Source: UMGS1470 sp051889215 | Lineage (GTDB): Bacteria; Bacillota; Clostridia; Christensenellales; UBA1242 | Direction of reading: 5' to 3' | Length of the DNA: 64,000 nucleotides | NCBI GenBank assembly: GCA_051889215.1 | Contig: JBJFDC010000003.1 | Span: 1-64,000 of the forward strand | In this document: positions 44,669 to 54,095 of the stretch, one piece after another | How the letters are laid out: every line of letters starts with the position of its first letter | Numbering within the stretch: the stretch's first letter is position 1 | The notes under the pieces: generated by a model | Database searches by the model: none | What the model saw: the letters and a program-made list of their open reading frames with translations, nothing else | Told to the model about the DNA's origin: nothing | Position numbers and translations under genes: made by a program

Positions 44669-46726
44669 TCAGTTCTCCTTTATGAATGAGGTTAAATTCT
44701 TGCTCGAAAGCACGACGAGTTCATGCAGTGCACGAGTTGCTGAAATATATAGGACTTTTTTGTCAACCAAAGTTTTGTAGTTTGAGTCATCGCAATTTGG
44801 AATGATAACTTCGTCAAATTCGAGTCCTTTGCTCATTCCGCTCGATGTGAAAATAACACCTGTTTCAATGAGCGTGTTCTGTTTGCTGAGAAGGACACAT
44901 TTGAGTTTGTCCTCAAAAATGCCATAAAGTTCTTTTGCTTCTTCGTCATCTTTTGCAATGATTGCAATCCTTGAGTAGTTTTTGTTTAATCCTTGTTTGA
45001 TTTGGTCCTCAAGTCGAGCCAGCATTTCACTCTTGTTTTGACATTTTTTGATTTCGACGTCAACGCCATGTCGATTTACGTTGTCAACGCCCTCAAGTCC
45101 CAAAATATTTTGAGCAAAGTGGGCAATTTCAACCGTGCTTCGATATGATTTATTCATATATAACAACAATGAATTTGAGCCATATATTTTTTTGAGGGTT
45201 TGCAAATATTCGTCCGTGAGGTCTCGGTCAAAACATTGATATATGTCGCCAAGAATTGTTTTTGGACATTTGAATATTTTGTTGAACAACAAGAAATGAA
45301 TTGGACCATAATCTTGCATTTCATCGATGAGAAGATATTTGACAGATTTATCCGGAGTCAACCCGACAAAATAATCTTTTATAAACATGATTGGCGCGAC
45401 ATCTTCAAAACGCACAACACCGCTGGCAGAAAATTCAAACACGAGATTTTGAGTTGAAAGGAAATCTTCATATATTTCAACAAGGTTCGTGTTTTTGAAC
45501 ATCTTGTAGAGTCTGTTCTTGAGTCTTGAAAAAACACCACCACCATGTTCGTTCACAAAGTTTATTTCATCACAACAAAAATCTGCAATATAGTCAATTC
45601 TCTTTGCAACATCAAGTTCTTTGTAGCGCTCATAATAGAGTTCGGTGAGTTTTTCTTTTGTGATTGTGCAGTCGCCAACAACAATATCTTCCGCCTCAAA
45701 TTCTGCGACAATTTTTTCTTTGAGATATCTCTTGAGATTTTCACAAAACTCGTTTGACGTTTTTTGCTCAATCTCTTTTCTTCGTTTTGTGTTTCCTTTG
45801 ATTAGGTCTTCAAGCATATCTTCTCGGTCCTCAAAAACAATGTCATCGCGAAGATTTTCAAATGCAATTTCTTTGAATGTGATTTCGCAAATATTTTGTT
45901 CGCCAAGTTCTGGAAGAACGTTTGAAATGTAGTCAGAAAAAATCTTGTTTGGAGAAATAATCATAATGTCTTTTGAGCGGATTTTTTCTTTGTATTTATA
46001 GAGAAGAAATGCAACTCTATGAAGTGCAATGCTTGTTTTTCCACTTCCCGCAACACCTTGAACAATAAGAGTTTGTTCAAGGTCTCCACGAATAATTTTG
46101 TTCTGCTCTTTTTGAATTGTGGAAACAATGTTTTTCATTTTGTTGTCGACATTTTGAGAAAGAGTTTGTTGCAAAATGTCGTCCCCAATCGTCAGATCGC
46201 TATCAAACACAAATTGAAGCGAAGAATCTTTGATTTTATATTGTCTTTTCAGCGTTATATTTCCCTCAATATCTCCAAGGGGGGCAGAGTATTTTGCTCT
46301 CCCTTTTTCATAGTCATAATACATTGAACAAATTGGAGCACGCCAGTCGCAAATATAGGGGGACAAGAGATTATCTTCGTTCGCAAGATGAGCAACACCA
46401 ACATAAATTCTGTCGATGTCGCGAGTGTCGTCAGCAACAAAATCAATTCTTCCAAAATATGGACTATCAATTTGACGTTTCAATATTGCGCGTTTGTCGA
46501 CGAGTTGAATGAGTTCAACGTCCGCTTGTTCAAGCATTCCACTCGCACTCGCCTTCTCTTCTCTGTCCATGCTTGCAAACTGACTTGTTATATATTCCAA
46601 AGCATCATTAACTTTGATTTTTTGACCGCCAATTTTTTCTTCAACAACAGCGAGTTTTTGTTTGAGAACGTTCTCAACAACATTTAATCTTTTTGCTTCA
46701 GATAGATATTCTTCATCTGTTATCAT
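44669..46726 (-). CDS. helD: HelD-like RNA polymerase-associated helicase/ATPase
   Basis: HelD uses a UvrD-like motor to pull stalled RNA polymerase off DNA. 685 residues. The N-terminal coiled-coil arm (about 1-75) is followed by the HelD hallmark SPYFGRIDF and DWRAPICSMYYDYE, then Walker A GVAGSGKTSIALHRVAFLLYK, a long insertion, LIDEMQDYGPI (Walker B), a motif near SYRSTVEIAHFA, and SKGLEFDEVIIPN. Length is a little below B. subtilis HelD. AGGAGG precedes ATG; prfB follows after 1 nt. Confidence 0.9.
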   Translation of the reverse strand: MITDEEYLSEAKRLNVVENVLKQKLAVVEEKIGGQKIKVNDALEYITSQFASMDREEKASASGMLEQADVELIQLVDKRAILKRQIDSPYFGRIDFVADDTRDIDRIYVGVAHLANEDNLLSPYICDWRAPICSMYYDYEKGRAKYSAPLGDIEGNITLKRQYKIKDSSLQFVFDSDLTIGDDILQQTLSQNVDNKMKNIVSTIQKEQNKIIRGDLEQTLIVQGVAGSGKTSIALHRVAFLLYKYKEKIRSKDIMIISPNKIFSDYISNVLPELGEQNICEITFKEIAFENLRDDIVFEDREDMLEDLIKGNTKRRKEIEQKTSNEFCENLKRYLKEKIVAEFEAEDIVVGDCTITKEKLTELYYERYKELDVAKRIDYIADFCCDEINFVNEHGGGVFSRLKNRLYKMFKNTNLVEIYEDFLSTQNLVFEFSASGVVRFEDVAPIMFIKDYFVGLTPDKSVKYLLIDEMQDYGPIHFLLFNKIFKCPKTILGDIYQCFDRDLTDEYLQTLKKIYGSNSLLLYMNKSYRSTVEIAHFAQNILGLEGVDNVNRHGVDVEIKKCQNKSEMLARLEDQIKQGLNKNYSRIAIIAKDDEEAKELYGIFEDKLKCVLLSKQNTLIETGVIFTSSGMSKGLEFDEVIIPNCDDSNYKTLVDKKVLYISATRALHELVVLSSKNLTSFIKEN

Positions 46727-46762
46727 TTTTCCTCCTGAAAAAATAAAAAGACTCCATGCGAC

Positions 46763-46791
46763 AAAAAACGAAAAACAACAAGTTTTTCGTT
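46763..46791 (-). terminator. Terminator of the HicB-like gene
   Basis: AACGAAAAAC pairs with GTTTTTCGTT around TTGTT; on the minus strand TTTT follows. Confidence 0.7.
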
Positions 46792-46803
46792 AGGTCTCTG
46801 AAG

Positions 46804-47094
46804 TCATTTTGCCGAGCCAAATCTCTTTGTGTCAACAACAGTGTCAACAAGCATAACTTGGCAGTTTTTGTATTTGTTTGCAACTTTGCCAATCTCACTT
46901 GGGAGATTGAATTCAAGGTCATAAGAAAGAGCATTTTCAATGTATACTCTCAAATAGTCCTTGCAATAAAGATATGCTTCTTCCACGTTTTTTCCATTGG
47001 TCGAAATTCCAAGGTCTGGAATCATGGCAACAAAGTTTTCATCTTCAAACTCGTCTTTGAACACAACCATGGGATAAAGATACAACTTTAACAT
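46804..47094 (-). CDS. HicB-like protein, no HicA toxin nearby
   Basis: 96 residues. YPMVVFKDEFEDENFVAMIPDLGISTNGKNVEEA matches the partly degraded RNase H-like fold of HicB antitoxins (Y.A........VS.PDLPG..T.G.T.EEA). No HicA-like dsRBD ORF was found on either side and no C-terminal DNA-binding domain is visible. It may be an orphan antitoxin or have another role. Start at 47094 with AGAGG. Confidence 0.7.
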   Translation of the reverse strand: MLKLYLYPMVVFKDEFEDENFVAMIPDLGISTNGKNVEEAYLYCKDYLRVYIENALSYDLEFNLPSEIGKVANKYKNCQVMLVDTVVDTKRFGSAK

Positions 47095-47151
47095 AAATAC
47101 CTCTAATAGCATTAGTTTATCACATTATGCGAAATCATACAAACAAAATAT

Positions 47152-47184
47152 AAAAAAACTCCGAACAAAAAATTCGGAGTTTTT
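47152..47184. terminator. Bidirectional-looking terminator
   Basis: AAAAACTCCGAA pairs with TTCGGAGTTTTT around CAAAAAA, next to the stop of the small protein gene at 47186. Confidence 0.85.
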
Positions 47185-47185
47185 G

Positions 47186-47410
47186 TTATCTGCACAAAAA
47201 AGTTTCTTTTACGTTTCTTTTGATTTCCTTGCAATTCTCTTGTGCTTGTCTGACTTCTGTGCTTATTGCAACGCCAGCAATAACTTGTGCAACTTTTTCT
47301 CCGTTTGGCATTGTCAAATATGTTGAATATGCTCCATCCATTTGTTTGTTTGTTTTTATCACATCGTTGACAATGGCTGAATTTCCGATTACATTTTTTA
47401 CTATGCTCAT
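47186..47410 (-). CDS. Small hypothetical protein
   Basis: 74 residues, no membrane segment or known motif. AAGGAG before ATG, a good promoter and a terminator make it a believable single gene. A longer overlapping frame in the same stretch (47112-47507) has a Lys/Arg/Cys-rich composition and no ribosome site and is not accepted. Confidence 0.65.
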   Translation of the reverse strand: MSIVKNVIGNSAIVNDVIKTNKQMDGAYSTYLTMPNGEKVAQVIAGVAISTEVRQAQENCKEIKRNVKETFLCR

Positions 47411-47446
47411 GTTTTCTCCTTGATGTCTTTTTGTTTTTATGGCAGA

Positions 47447-47475
47447 ATTCTAACACAAAGTTTTGAGTTTGTCCA
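47447..47475 (-). promoter_or_regulatory. Promoter of the 74-residue protein gene
   Basis: TGGACA (47475-47470), 17-bp spacer, TAGAAT (47452-47447) preceded by TGT (extended -10). The 246-bp intergenic stretch upstream to 47656 holds only this promoter, a very AT-rich tract (about 47520-47620) and the terminator of hydA. Confidence 0.6.
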
Positions 47476-47615
47476 TACCTTTTGAAAAAATTTTTTTGTT
47501 TTTCCAAAATTTGTCAAAATGAGACAAGTGTGAAAAAATAAATAAAATTAATTAAAAATAATTGAAAAATAATTATCAAAAATATTAGATTAAAAATAAA
47601 TAAAATAATTAAATT

Positions 47616-47650
47616 AATTTTACTCCTTACAAAGTAAGGAGTAATTTTTG
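47616..47650 (-). terminator. Terminator of the hydABC operon
   Basis: TTACTCCTTAC pairs with GTAAGGAGTAA around three bases. T-rich sequence follows on both strands. Confidence 0.85.
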
Positions 47651-47656
47651 TTATAA

Positions 47657-49327
47657 TTAATTTATATGCAATAATTTATGAGATAATTTTTTGTCGTCAA
47701 GAAAGAATTCTTCATAAATCTTTTGCATGTCTTTGTTCTCAAAACTGCGGCGGGTGGATTTTGTTTTGTCAACATCATAAATGGATTTTGTTCTTTGCGC
47801 TTTGATATCTTCCACGCCAACACGCGAAAAATCTGTCCAAATTTGTCCTCCGCCATTTATGCAACCGCCAGGACATGCCATGACCTCAACAAAATCATAG
47901 TGACTTTTCCCAGAGATTATATCTTCAACAACTTGCCTTGCATTGCTCAAACCGCTGACAACACAAAGTTTTAGATTTATTTTTCCCGCCTTGACTTCAA
48001 TTTCTTTTCGTCCTTTGCTTCCTCTCACTTCTTCAAAGTCAACTCTGTCTTCTCCGAGAATATGACAAGCATAGCGAAGAGTGGCTTCTGTCACACCGCC
48101 CGAAACACCAAAAAGCAGAGCACCTCCCGAATATTCTGAAAGCGGACTATCAAAAGGCGACGGCTCAAGATTTTGAAAGTCAATGTTTTTTTGCATGATT
48201 AGGCGAGCAAGTTCCCTGGTTGTTATGACCAAATCAACATCTTTCGCCCTTTCTCTTTCACCCTTCTTTGCTGTGCAAGGCATGATGCCAACAGTCCTGA
48301 TTTTGTCTTTTGGAATGTCATATTTTTGCGTGTAATAATTTTTTATTATTGCGCCAAGCATTTCTGTTGGACTTTTGCAAGTCGAAAGAGAAGTCTCATA
48401 TGATTTGTAGTGCTCTTGAACAAACTTGAACCATGCCGGGCAGCACGAAGAAAATTGAGGCAAGTTTTTGTTTTGTTTTATCCTTTCAACGAGTTCTTCC
48501 GCTTCTTCCTTGACCGTGAAATCTGCCCCCATGTTTACATCAAACACTTTTTGGAAGCCAAGCATTTTGAGTGCGGTCACCATTTTCCCTTCTTCAAATG
48601 TTCCAAGCGGCATTCCGAATGCCTCGCTCAAACTCACACGAACAGATGGGGCTATTTGGCAAGTGACAAACAAATCTTTGTCTTCAAGCATTTCCAAAAG
48701 TTTTTTTGTGTCGTCTTTTTCAACGAGCGCACCCGTTGGGCACACAAGAGTGCATTGCCCACAGCCAACACAAGGGCTGTTTTTTATTCCTGCATCAAAT
48801 GCACAGCCGAGTTTTGTTGAAAATCCCCTGCCAATCTTGGTCAATGCATTAACGCTTTGAATGTTTGAACACACTTTTTCACATCTTGAACACAAAATGC
48901 ATTTATTCATGTCGCGAACAATGCAAGGTGATGACAAATCAATTTCATACTCGAGCTTTTCACCGCCGTCAAACCCCTCTTCAATTCCATATTGAGCGCA
49001 ATATTTTTGAAGCGAACAATATCCACTTTTTTGACAATTTGGGCAATCTTTATGATGGTTGCTGACAAGCATTTTTAGCGTCATTTTTCTTGAATTCATG
49101 ACGCGTGGAGAATTTGTTTTTATTTTCATTCCATCAACGAGTCTCGTTGAACAGGCAGTCAAAAGCTTTTCGCCCACCTCAACAACACACATTCTACAGC
49201 TTGAATTTTCGCAAACATCTTTGAGATAGCAAAGCGTCGGAATTTCAATATTATTCTCTCTGCATAGTTCAAGTATGGTCTGATTATCTCTTGCAACATA
49301 TTCCTTTTCGTCGATATAAACTTTCAT
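47657..49327 (-). CDS. hydA: [FeFe] hydrogenase catalytic subunit HydA (NAD-linked type)
   Basis: Makes or oxidises H2. 556 residues: an N-terminal [2Fe-2S] ferredoxin domain (CENSSCRMCVVEVG), a His-ligated cluster segment (HHKDCPNCQKSGYCSLQKYC), two [4Fe-4S] motifs (CILCSRCEKVC, CVGCGQCTLVC), the H-cluster motifs SSCCPAW, MPCTAKKGE and MACPGGCINGGGQ, and a small-subunit-like C-terminal domain. With HydB and HydC this is the trimeric, flavin-based electron-bifurcating (or confurcating) set, which couples NADH and reduced ferredoxin to H2. Start at 49327 with AAGGTG, 1 nt past the hydB stop. Confidence 0.93.
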   Translation of the reverse strand: MKVYIDEKEYVARDNQTILELCRENNIEIPTLCYLKDVCENSSCRMCVVEVGEKLLTACSTRLVDGMKIKTNSPRVMNSRKMTLKMLVSNHHKDCPNCQKSGYCSLQKYCAQYGIEEGFDGGEKLEYEIDLSSPCIVRDMNKCILCSRCEKVCSNIQSVNALTKIGRGFSTKLGCAFDAGIKNSPCVGCGQCTLVCPTGALVEKDDTKKLLEMLEDKDLFVTCQIAPSVRVSLSEAFGMPLGTFEEGKMVTALKMLGFQKVFDVNMGADFTVKEEAEELVERIKQNKNLPQFSSCCPAWFKFVQEHYKSYETSLSTCKSPTEMLGAIIKNYYTQKYDIPKDKIRTVGIMPCTAKKGERERAKDVDLVITTRELARLIMQKNIDFQNLEPSPFDSPLSEYSGGALLFGVSGGVTEATLRYACHILGEDRVDFEEVRGSKGRKEIEVKAGKINLKLCVVSGLSNARQVVEDIISGKSHYDFVEVMACPGGCINGGGQIWTDFSRVGVEDIKAQRTKSIYDVDKTKSTRRSFENKDMQKIYEEFFLDDKKLSHKLLHIN

Positions 49328-49328
49328 T

Positions 49329-51158
49329 TTACACCTTCCTAACAGCAGAGAATTTGCAAGTATTTGCACAAGTTCCACACTTTATGCATTTTTCTTGATT
49401 TATTTCATGCGGACATCTGACCGCTCCGCTTATTGCATTGGTCGGACAAACCCTTGAACAGGCAGTGCAACCAATGCATTTTGTTTTGTCGATTTCAAAT
49501 TTCACAAGACCTTTGCATACCCCCGCTGGACAATGCCCGTTTATGTGCGCAAGATATTCGTCCCTAAAAAATTTCAAAGTCGAAAGCACTGGGTTTGGAG
49601 ATGTTTGACCCAGTCCGCAAAGAGAATTTTGTTTGGTGTAGTTCGCAATTTCTTCAAGCCGAGCCAAGTCATCAACATTTGCTTTGCCTTCGGTTATTTT
49701 GGTCAGAATTTCAAGCATTCGCTTGTTCCCAATTCGGCAAGGCGTGCATTTTCCACAACTTTCGCCAACCGAAAAAGAGAGGAAGAATTTAGCGATGTCA
49801 ACCATACAAGCATCTTCACTCAACACAATCATTCCACCTGAGCCCATCATCGCACCGCAATTTGTCAAACTTTCATAATCAATTTCAGTGTCGCATAGCT
49901 GTCTTGGAATGCAACCGCCGCTTGGTCCTCCAACCAAAACCGCTTTGAGTTGTTTTCCGTCTTTCACTCCGCCGCCGCACACATCAATAATCTGATTTAT
50001 TGTCGTCCCCATTGGAAGTTCAAAAAGACCCGTGTTGTTGACATGTCCTGAAAGCGCAAACACTTTTGTTCCTTTTGACCCATCTGTTCCGACACGCCTA
50101 AACCAATCCGGACCCTTGAGAATGATTTGCGGAATGCAAGCGAGAGTCTCAACATTGTTAATGACAGTTGGATATCCCTCATATCCTCGCTCTGCTGGAT
50201 ATGGAGGTTTTTTTGTCGGCTCTCCCCGACGTCCCTCACAACTTCGAAGAAGTGCTGTTTCTTCTCCGCAAACAAATGCACTCGCGCCATACTTTATTTC
50301 AATGTCAAAACAAAAACTCGTTCCAAAAATGTTCTTGCCCAAAAGCCCAACACTTCTTGCATCTTTTATCGCTTTTTCAAGTCTCGCCCCAGCAAGCGGA
50401 TACTCCGCCCGAATATAGACCAAGCCATGCTCTGCACCAATCGCGTGCCCAGCAATCTCAAGCGCCTCGATTATGGCGTGAGGATTGCTTTCCATGATTG
50501 ACCTGTCCATAAAAGCGCCGGGGTCGCCTTCGTCCGCATTACAAACAACATATTTTTTGTCGCTCTCACTCTGGCGCGCAAAAGCCCACTTTTTCCCGGT
50601 TGGAAATCCTGCTCCGCCTCGCCCACGGATTCCACTTTTTGTGACGATGTCAATAATTTCTTCTCGAGACTTTTCAAGCGCCAAATATAATCCAAAATAA
50701 CCGCCAGTTCCAATGTAGTCCTCAATCACTTCTGGATCAATTTCGCCAATGGCAGCACGTGCCACAAAAGTTTGCGATTTGAAAAATGGAATGTCTTTGA
50801 GACTTCGATATGTCTTTCCATTTTTATCCTTATATAAAAGTCTTTCAACAACTTCGCCACTCTTTGTTTTTTCAACAATTTCTTCGACGTCTTCAACTTT
50901 TACTCTATTATAAAAAATTTCGCCTGGATAAATCAAAACATTGGGACCAAGCCCACAAAGACCAAGGCAACCAGTTTTGCAAACCTTTAAATTTTCGTCA
51001 GCAAAGAGTGAAAATTTTTCAAAAACACCTTTTGAGTTTATACTCTCACAACCCGACGAATAACACACCATGATTTGATGCTTGTTTTGTTTTGGAGAAA
51101 GCGCAATATTCTTTGATAGCGCTGTGTTCTTTATCTCTTCAAGTTCAGCAAGTGTCAT
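49329..51158 (-). CDS. hydB: Hydrogenase diaphorase subunit HydB (NuoF-like)
   Basis: FMN- and NAD(H)-binding subunit. 609 residues: N-terminal thioredoxin-like [2Fe-2S] domain (CYSSGCESI...CKTGCLGLC), the NuoF core with IRGRGGAGFPTGKKW (FMN/NADH) and NADEGDPGAFMDRSIME, GPSGGCIPRQL, a [4Fe-4S] motif ESCGKCTPCR, and two C-terminal ferredoxin motifs (CIGCTACSRVC, CIKCGTCANTC). This is the usual layout in bifurcating hydrogenases and differs from respiratory NuoF by the added ends. Its ATG lies within the last codon of hydC (ATGA overlap). Confidence 0.95.
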   Translation of the reverse strand: MTLAELEEIKNTALSKNIALSPKQNKHQIMVCYSSGCESINSKGVFEKFSLFADENLKVCKTGCLGLCGLGPNVLIYPGEIFYNRVKVEDVEEIVEKTKSGEVVERLLYKDKNGKTYRSLKDIPFFKSQTFVARAAIGEIDPEVIEDYIGTGGYFGLYLALEKSREEIIDIVTKSGIRGRGGAGFPTGKKWAFARQSESDKKYVVCNADEGDPGAFMDRSIMESNPHAIIEALEIAGHAIGAEHGLVYIRAEYPLAGARLEKAIKDARSVGLLGKNIFGTSFCFDIEIKYGASAFVCGEETALLRSCEGRRGEPTKKPPYPAERGYEGYPTVINNVETLACIPQIILKGPDWFRRVGTDGSKGTKVFALSGHVNNTGLFELPMGTTINQIIDVCGGGVKDGKQLKAVLVGGPSGGCIPRQLCDTEIDYESLTNCGAMMGSGGMIVLSEDACMVDIAKFFLSFSVGESCGKCTPCRIGNKRMLEILTKITEGKANVDDLARLEEIANYTKQNSLCGLGQTSPNPVLSTLKFFRDEYLAHINGHCPAGVCKGLVKFEIDKTKCIGCTACSRVCPTNAISGAVRCPHEINQEKCIKCGTCANTCKFSAVRKV

Positions 51159-51604
51159 TTTTTTGCCTCCTCATAAAGCTTGTCAACAAGTTTGTTTATC
51201 AGAAGTGGTGTGACATTTGAATGAATCTCGCCGTCAATGCTCACAACTGGTGCCAGCCCGCAACAACCAAGACATCTGACATAATGAAGTTCAACAAATC
51301 CATCGCCTGTTATTTCTCCATCGCCAATTCCGAGTCTCTTTTCAAGAGTGTCGCAAATAACCCCTGCACCGAGAACAAAACACGCCGTCCCCGTGCAGAT
51401 TGATATTGAATGTTTTGCGTTTGGCTTCAAACGAAATTGTGCATAAAATGTGACAATGCCATATATTTCAGCACACGACACCTTTGTTTCTTGAGATATT
51501 TTTTCAATCGCCTCGCGTGAAACATAACCATTTTCCGTCATTTCTTTTTGCAATAGCGGAATAACTTTTTCTTGTTGATTTTGACATTTGCAATCTTTGC
51601 ACAT
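51155..51604 (-). CDS. hydC: Hydrogenase subunit HydC (NuoE-like)
   Basis: 149 residues, thioredoxin-like fold with one [2Fe-2S] cluster: CTGTACFVLGA and CLGCCGLAPV supply four Cys. Start at ATG 51604 (GAGG 5 nt upstream) rather than the GTG at 51610, which would overlap that site. It is the first gene of hydCBA. Confidence 0.93.
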   Translation of the reverse strand: MCKDCKCQNQQEKVIPLLQKEMTENGYVSREAIEKISQETKVSCAEIYGIVTFYAQFRLKPNAKHSISICTGTACFVLGAGVICDTLEKRLGIGDGEITGDGFVELHYVRCLGCCGLAPVVSIDGEIHSNVTPLLINKLVDKLYEEAKK

Positions 51605-51679
51605 ATTCACCTCAAAATTTAGTTTATCAAATTGAAATGTTTTTACAAAATGAATATTGATTTTTTTGAGCGAATGACC

Positions 51680-51733
51680 AATCGCGAAAAAATAATTTTG
51701 TAAATTTCATCTTTTGTTCAAATCGCGAAAAAA
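51680..51733. repeat. Two 13-bp direct repeats, 41 bp apart
   Basis: AATCGCGAAAAAA occurs at 51680-51692 and 51721-51733, about four helical turns apart, between the divergent hydC and nrdD genes. Possibly a binding site for a regulator of either operon; no known box recognised. Confidence 0.4.
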
Positions 51734-51777
51734 CAAGTTATTGAAACATAAGTTTTTGATTGTAAAATTCAAATTTT

Positions 51778-51863
51778 TTACAAAATGTTGTAAAAATAAT
51801 TTTCAAAAAACACAAGATATTGTGGTTTTTTGTTTGACAACAATCAATTCAAAAAATTATAAT
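51778..51863 (+). promoter_or_regulatory. nrdD promoter with two tandem NrdR boxes
   Basis: Box 1 TTACAAAATGTTGTAA (51778-51793) and box 2 ACACAAGATATTGTGG (51810-51825) are 16-bp dyads, 32 bp from start to start (three turns), the known spacing of NrdR sites. Downstream lie TTGACA (51834-51839), 18-bp spacer and TATAAT (51858-51863). NrdR would repress when dATP is high; its gene is not in the window. Confidence 0.8.
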
Positions 51864-51887
51864 GAAAACAACAAATTGGGGGGAATT

Positions 51888-54062
51888 ATGAAAATCATCA
51901 AGAGAAGTGGGAAAGAAGTCGAATTTGACCAAAACAAAATCACAAACGCAATCTACAAGGCAAATCAAACTGTTGAAGAAAACAATCGACTTCAAGAAAA
52001 GCAAATTTTTGACATTGTTCAAGACATAACAAATCTTTGCAAAAAAACACACCGCGCCACGTCTGTTGAGGAAATTCAAGATATGGTTGAGCGAGCTTTG
52101 ATGCAAGCAAAGGCATATGAGGTTGCAAAAAATTACATAACCTATCGCTATGAGCGTGCTCTCGTGCGTCAAGCCAACACAACCGACAAACAAATTTTGT
52201 CGCTGATTGAATGCGACAACGAAGAGGTCAAACAAGAAAATTCAAACAAAAATCCTGTTGTCAATTCTGTTCAACGCGACTATATGGCAGGAGAAGTCAG
52301 CAAGGACATAACAAAAAGATTCTTGTTGCCAAAAGACATTGTCAAAGCACACGAAAATGGGGAAATTCATTTTCATGATGCCGACTATTTTGCACAGCAT
52401 ATGCATAACTGTGATTTGGTTAACCTCGAAGACATGTTGCAAAACGGAACTGTGATTTCTGGAACAATGATTGAGCGTCCTCACACCTTTGCGACCGCTT
52501 GCAACATTGCAACTCAAATAATCGCACAAGTCGCATCAAGCCAATATGGCGGGCAAAGCATAAGTCTGACACACCTTGCCCCATTTGTTGATGTATCGCG
52601 TCAAAAATTCAGACGTGACACAATCAAAGAATTTGAAGAATTGGGAATAGAACTTTCTGAAGAACAACTTGACTCAATTGTCGAAAATCAAGTGAGAAAA
52701 GAGATTAACAAGGGCATTCAAACAATTCAATATCAAGTCGTCACTCTCATGACAACAAATGGACAAGCGCCGTTCATAACCGTGTTTATGTATTTGGGAG
52801 AGGCAAGGAATGAGCGCGAGAAAAAAGACCTTGCAATGATGATTGAAGAAACCTTGAATCAAAGAATTGTTGGAGTGAAAAACCAAAAAGGAATATACAT
52901 CACACCCGCTTTCCCAAAACTCATTTATGTCCTCGAAGAACAAAACATTCACGAGGATAGTCCATATTTCTATCTCACCGAACTTGCTGCACGTTGCACA
53001 GCAAAGCGCATGGTTCCAGACTATATTTCAGAAAAGAAAATGCTTGAACTCAAAATCGACAAAAACGGAGTCGGCCATTGCTACACCTGCATGGGTTGCC
53101 GCAGTTTTCTCACACCTTTTGTCGATGAAAATGGAAATCCAAAATATTATGGCAGATTCAATCAAGGTGTCGTCACCGTAAACCTCATCGACATCGCTTT
53201 GACTTCTGGAAAAGACATGGACAAGTTTTGGAAAGTGTTTGATGAAAGAATGGAACTTTGCCATCGCGCACTTCGTTTGCGCCACGAAAGACTTTTGGGC
53301 ACTTTGTCCGATGCGGCACCAATTCTATGGCAACATGGCGCTTTGTCACGCCTCAAACCTGGCGAAAAAATCGACAAACTGCTCTATGGTGGATATTCAA
53401 CTTTGTCGCTCGGATATGCCGGGCTATGGGAAACTGTTTATGCTTTAAGCGGCAAAAAACTCACCTCACCCGAAGGCAAAGAACTCGGCCTTGAAATCAT
53501 GAGAAAACTCAATGAATACACAAAACGTTGGAAACTTGCAGAAAACATCGACTATTCTCTCTATGGCACACCTCTTGAAAGCACGACATACAAATTTGCA
53601 AAATGTTTGCAAAAGAAATTTGGAATAATCGAGGGAGTGACAGACAAATCTTATATAACAAACTCATATCATGTTCATGTCACCGAACAAATTGATGCGT
53701 TTGAAAAACTTAAATTTGAAAGCGAATTCCAAGCTTTGAGCCCAGGAGGCGCAATAAGTTATGTTGAAGTGCCAAACATGCAAAACAACATTCCTGCCGT
53801 GCTTGAAGTGATAAAATTTATTTACGACAACATCATGTATGCCGAACTTAACACAAAAAGCGACTATTGTCAGGTTTGTGGGTTCGACGGAGAAATACAA
53901 ATTGTTGAAAATGACGGGAAACTCTTGTGGGAGTGTCCAAATTGCCACAACCGAGATCAATCCAAAATGAATGTCGCAAGACGAACATGCGGCTATATTG
54001 GTTCACAATTTTGGAATCAAGGCAGAACTCAAGAAATTCGCGACCGCGTTCTACACTTATAA
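51888..54062 (+). CDS. nrdD: Anaerobic (class III) ribonucleoside-triphosphate reductase
   Basis: Glycyl-radical enzyme making dNTPs without oxygen. 724 residues. An N-terminal ATP-cone (IIKRSGKEVEFDQNKITNAI) senses dATP/ATP. The core has HIHFHDADY-like IHFHDADYFAQHMHNC, GGQSISL, CYTCMGCRSFLTP; the C-terminus has a zinc site (CQVCGFDG, CPNCHNRD) and the radical motif RTCGYIG. The enzyme requires NrdG. GGGGGG before ATG is a strong ribosome site; an upstream open frame to 51714 runs through the promoter and is not used. Confidence 0.97.
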   Translation: MKIIKRSGKEVEFDQNKITNAIYKANQTVEENNRLQEKQIFDIVQDITNLCKKTHRATSVEEIQDMVERALMQAKAYEVAKNYITYRYERALVRQANTTDKQILSLIECDNEEVKQENSNKNPVVNSVQRDYMAGEVSKDITKRFLLPKDIVKAHENGEIHFHDADYFAQHMHNCDLVNLEDMLQNGTVISGTMIERPHTFATACNIATQIIAQVASSQYGGQSISLTHLAPFVDVSRQKFRRDTIKEFEELGIELSEEQLDSIVENQVRKEINKGIQTIQYQVVTLMTTNGQAPFITVFMYLGEARNEREKKDLAMMIEETLNQRIVGVKNQKGIYITPAFPKLIYVLEEQNIHEDSPYFYLTELAARCTAKRMVPDYISEKKMLELKIDKNGVGHCYTCMGCRSFLTPFVDENGNPKYYGRFNQGVVTVNLIDIALTSGKDMDKFWKVFDERMELCHRALRLRHERLLGTLSDAAPILWQHGALSRLKPGEKIDKLLYGGYSTLSLGYAGLWETVYALSGKKLTSPEGKELGLEIMRKLNEYTKRWKLAENIDYSLYGTPLESTTYKFAKCLQKKFGIIEGVTDKSYITNSYHVHVTEQIDAFEKLKFESEFQALSPGGAISYVEVPNMQNNIPAVLEVIKFIYDNIMYAELNTKSDYCQVCGFDGEIQIVENDGKLLWECPNCHNRDQSKMNVARRTCGYIGSQFWNQGRTQEIRDRVLHL

Positions 54063-54095
54063 CCGCGCAAAAGCATTAATCACTCTGGAGATTTT

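Noticed and set aside
43548..46726. Use of genetic code 4 (TGA as Trp)
   Set aside because: RF2 is present with its TGA-dependent frameshift, and TGA ends several genes including helD and gmk.
47112..47507. Overlapping 131-residue minus-strand frame
   Set aside because: It overlaps a better gene in another frame and a terminator, and lacks a ribosome site.
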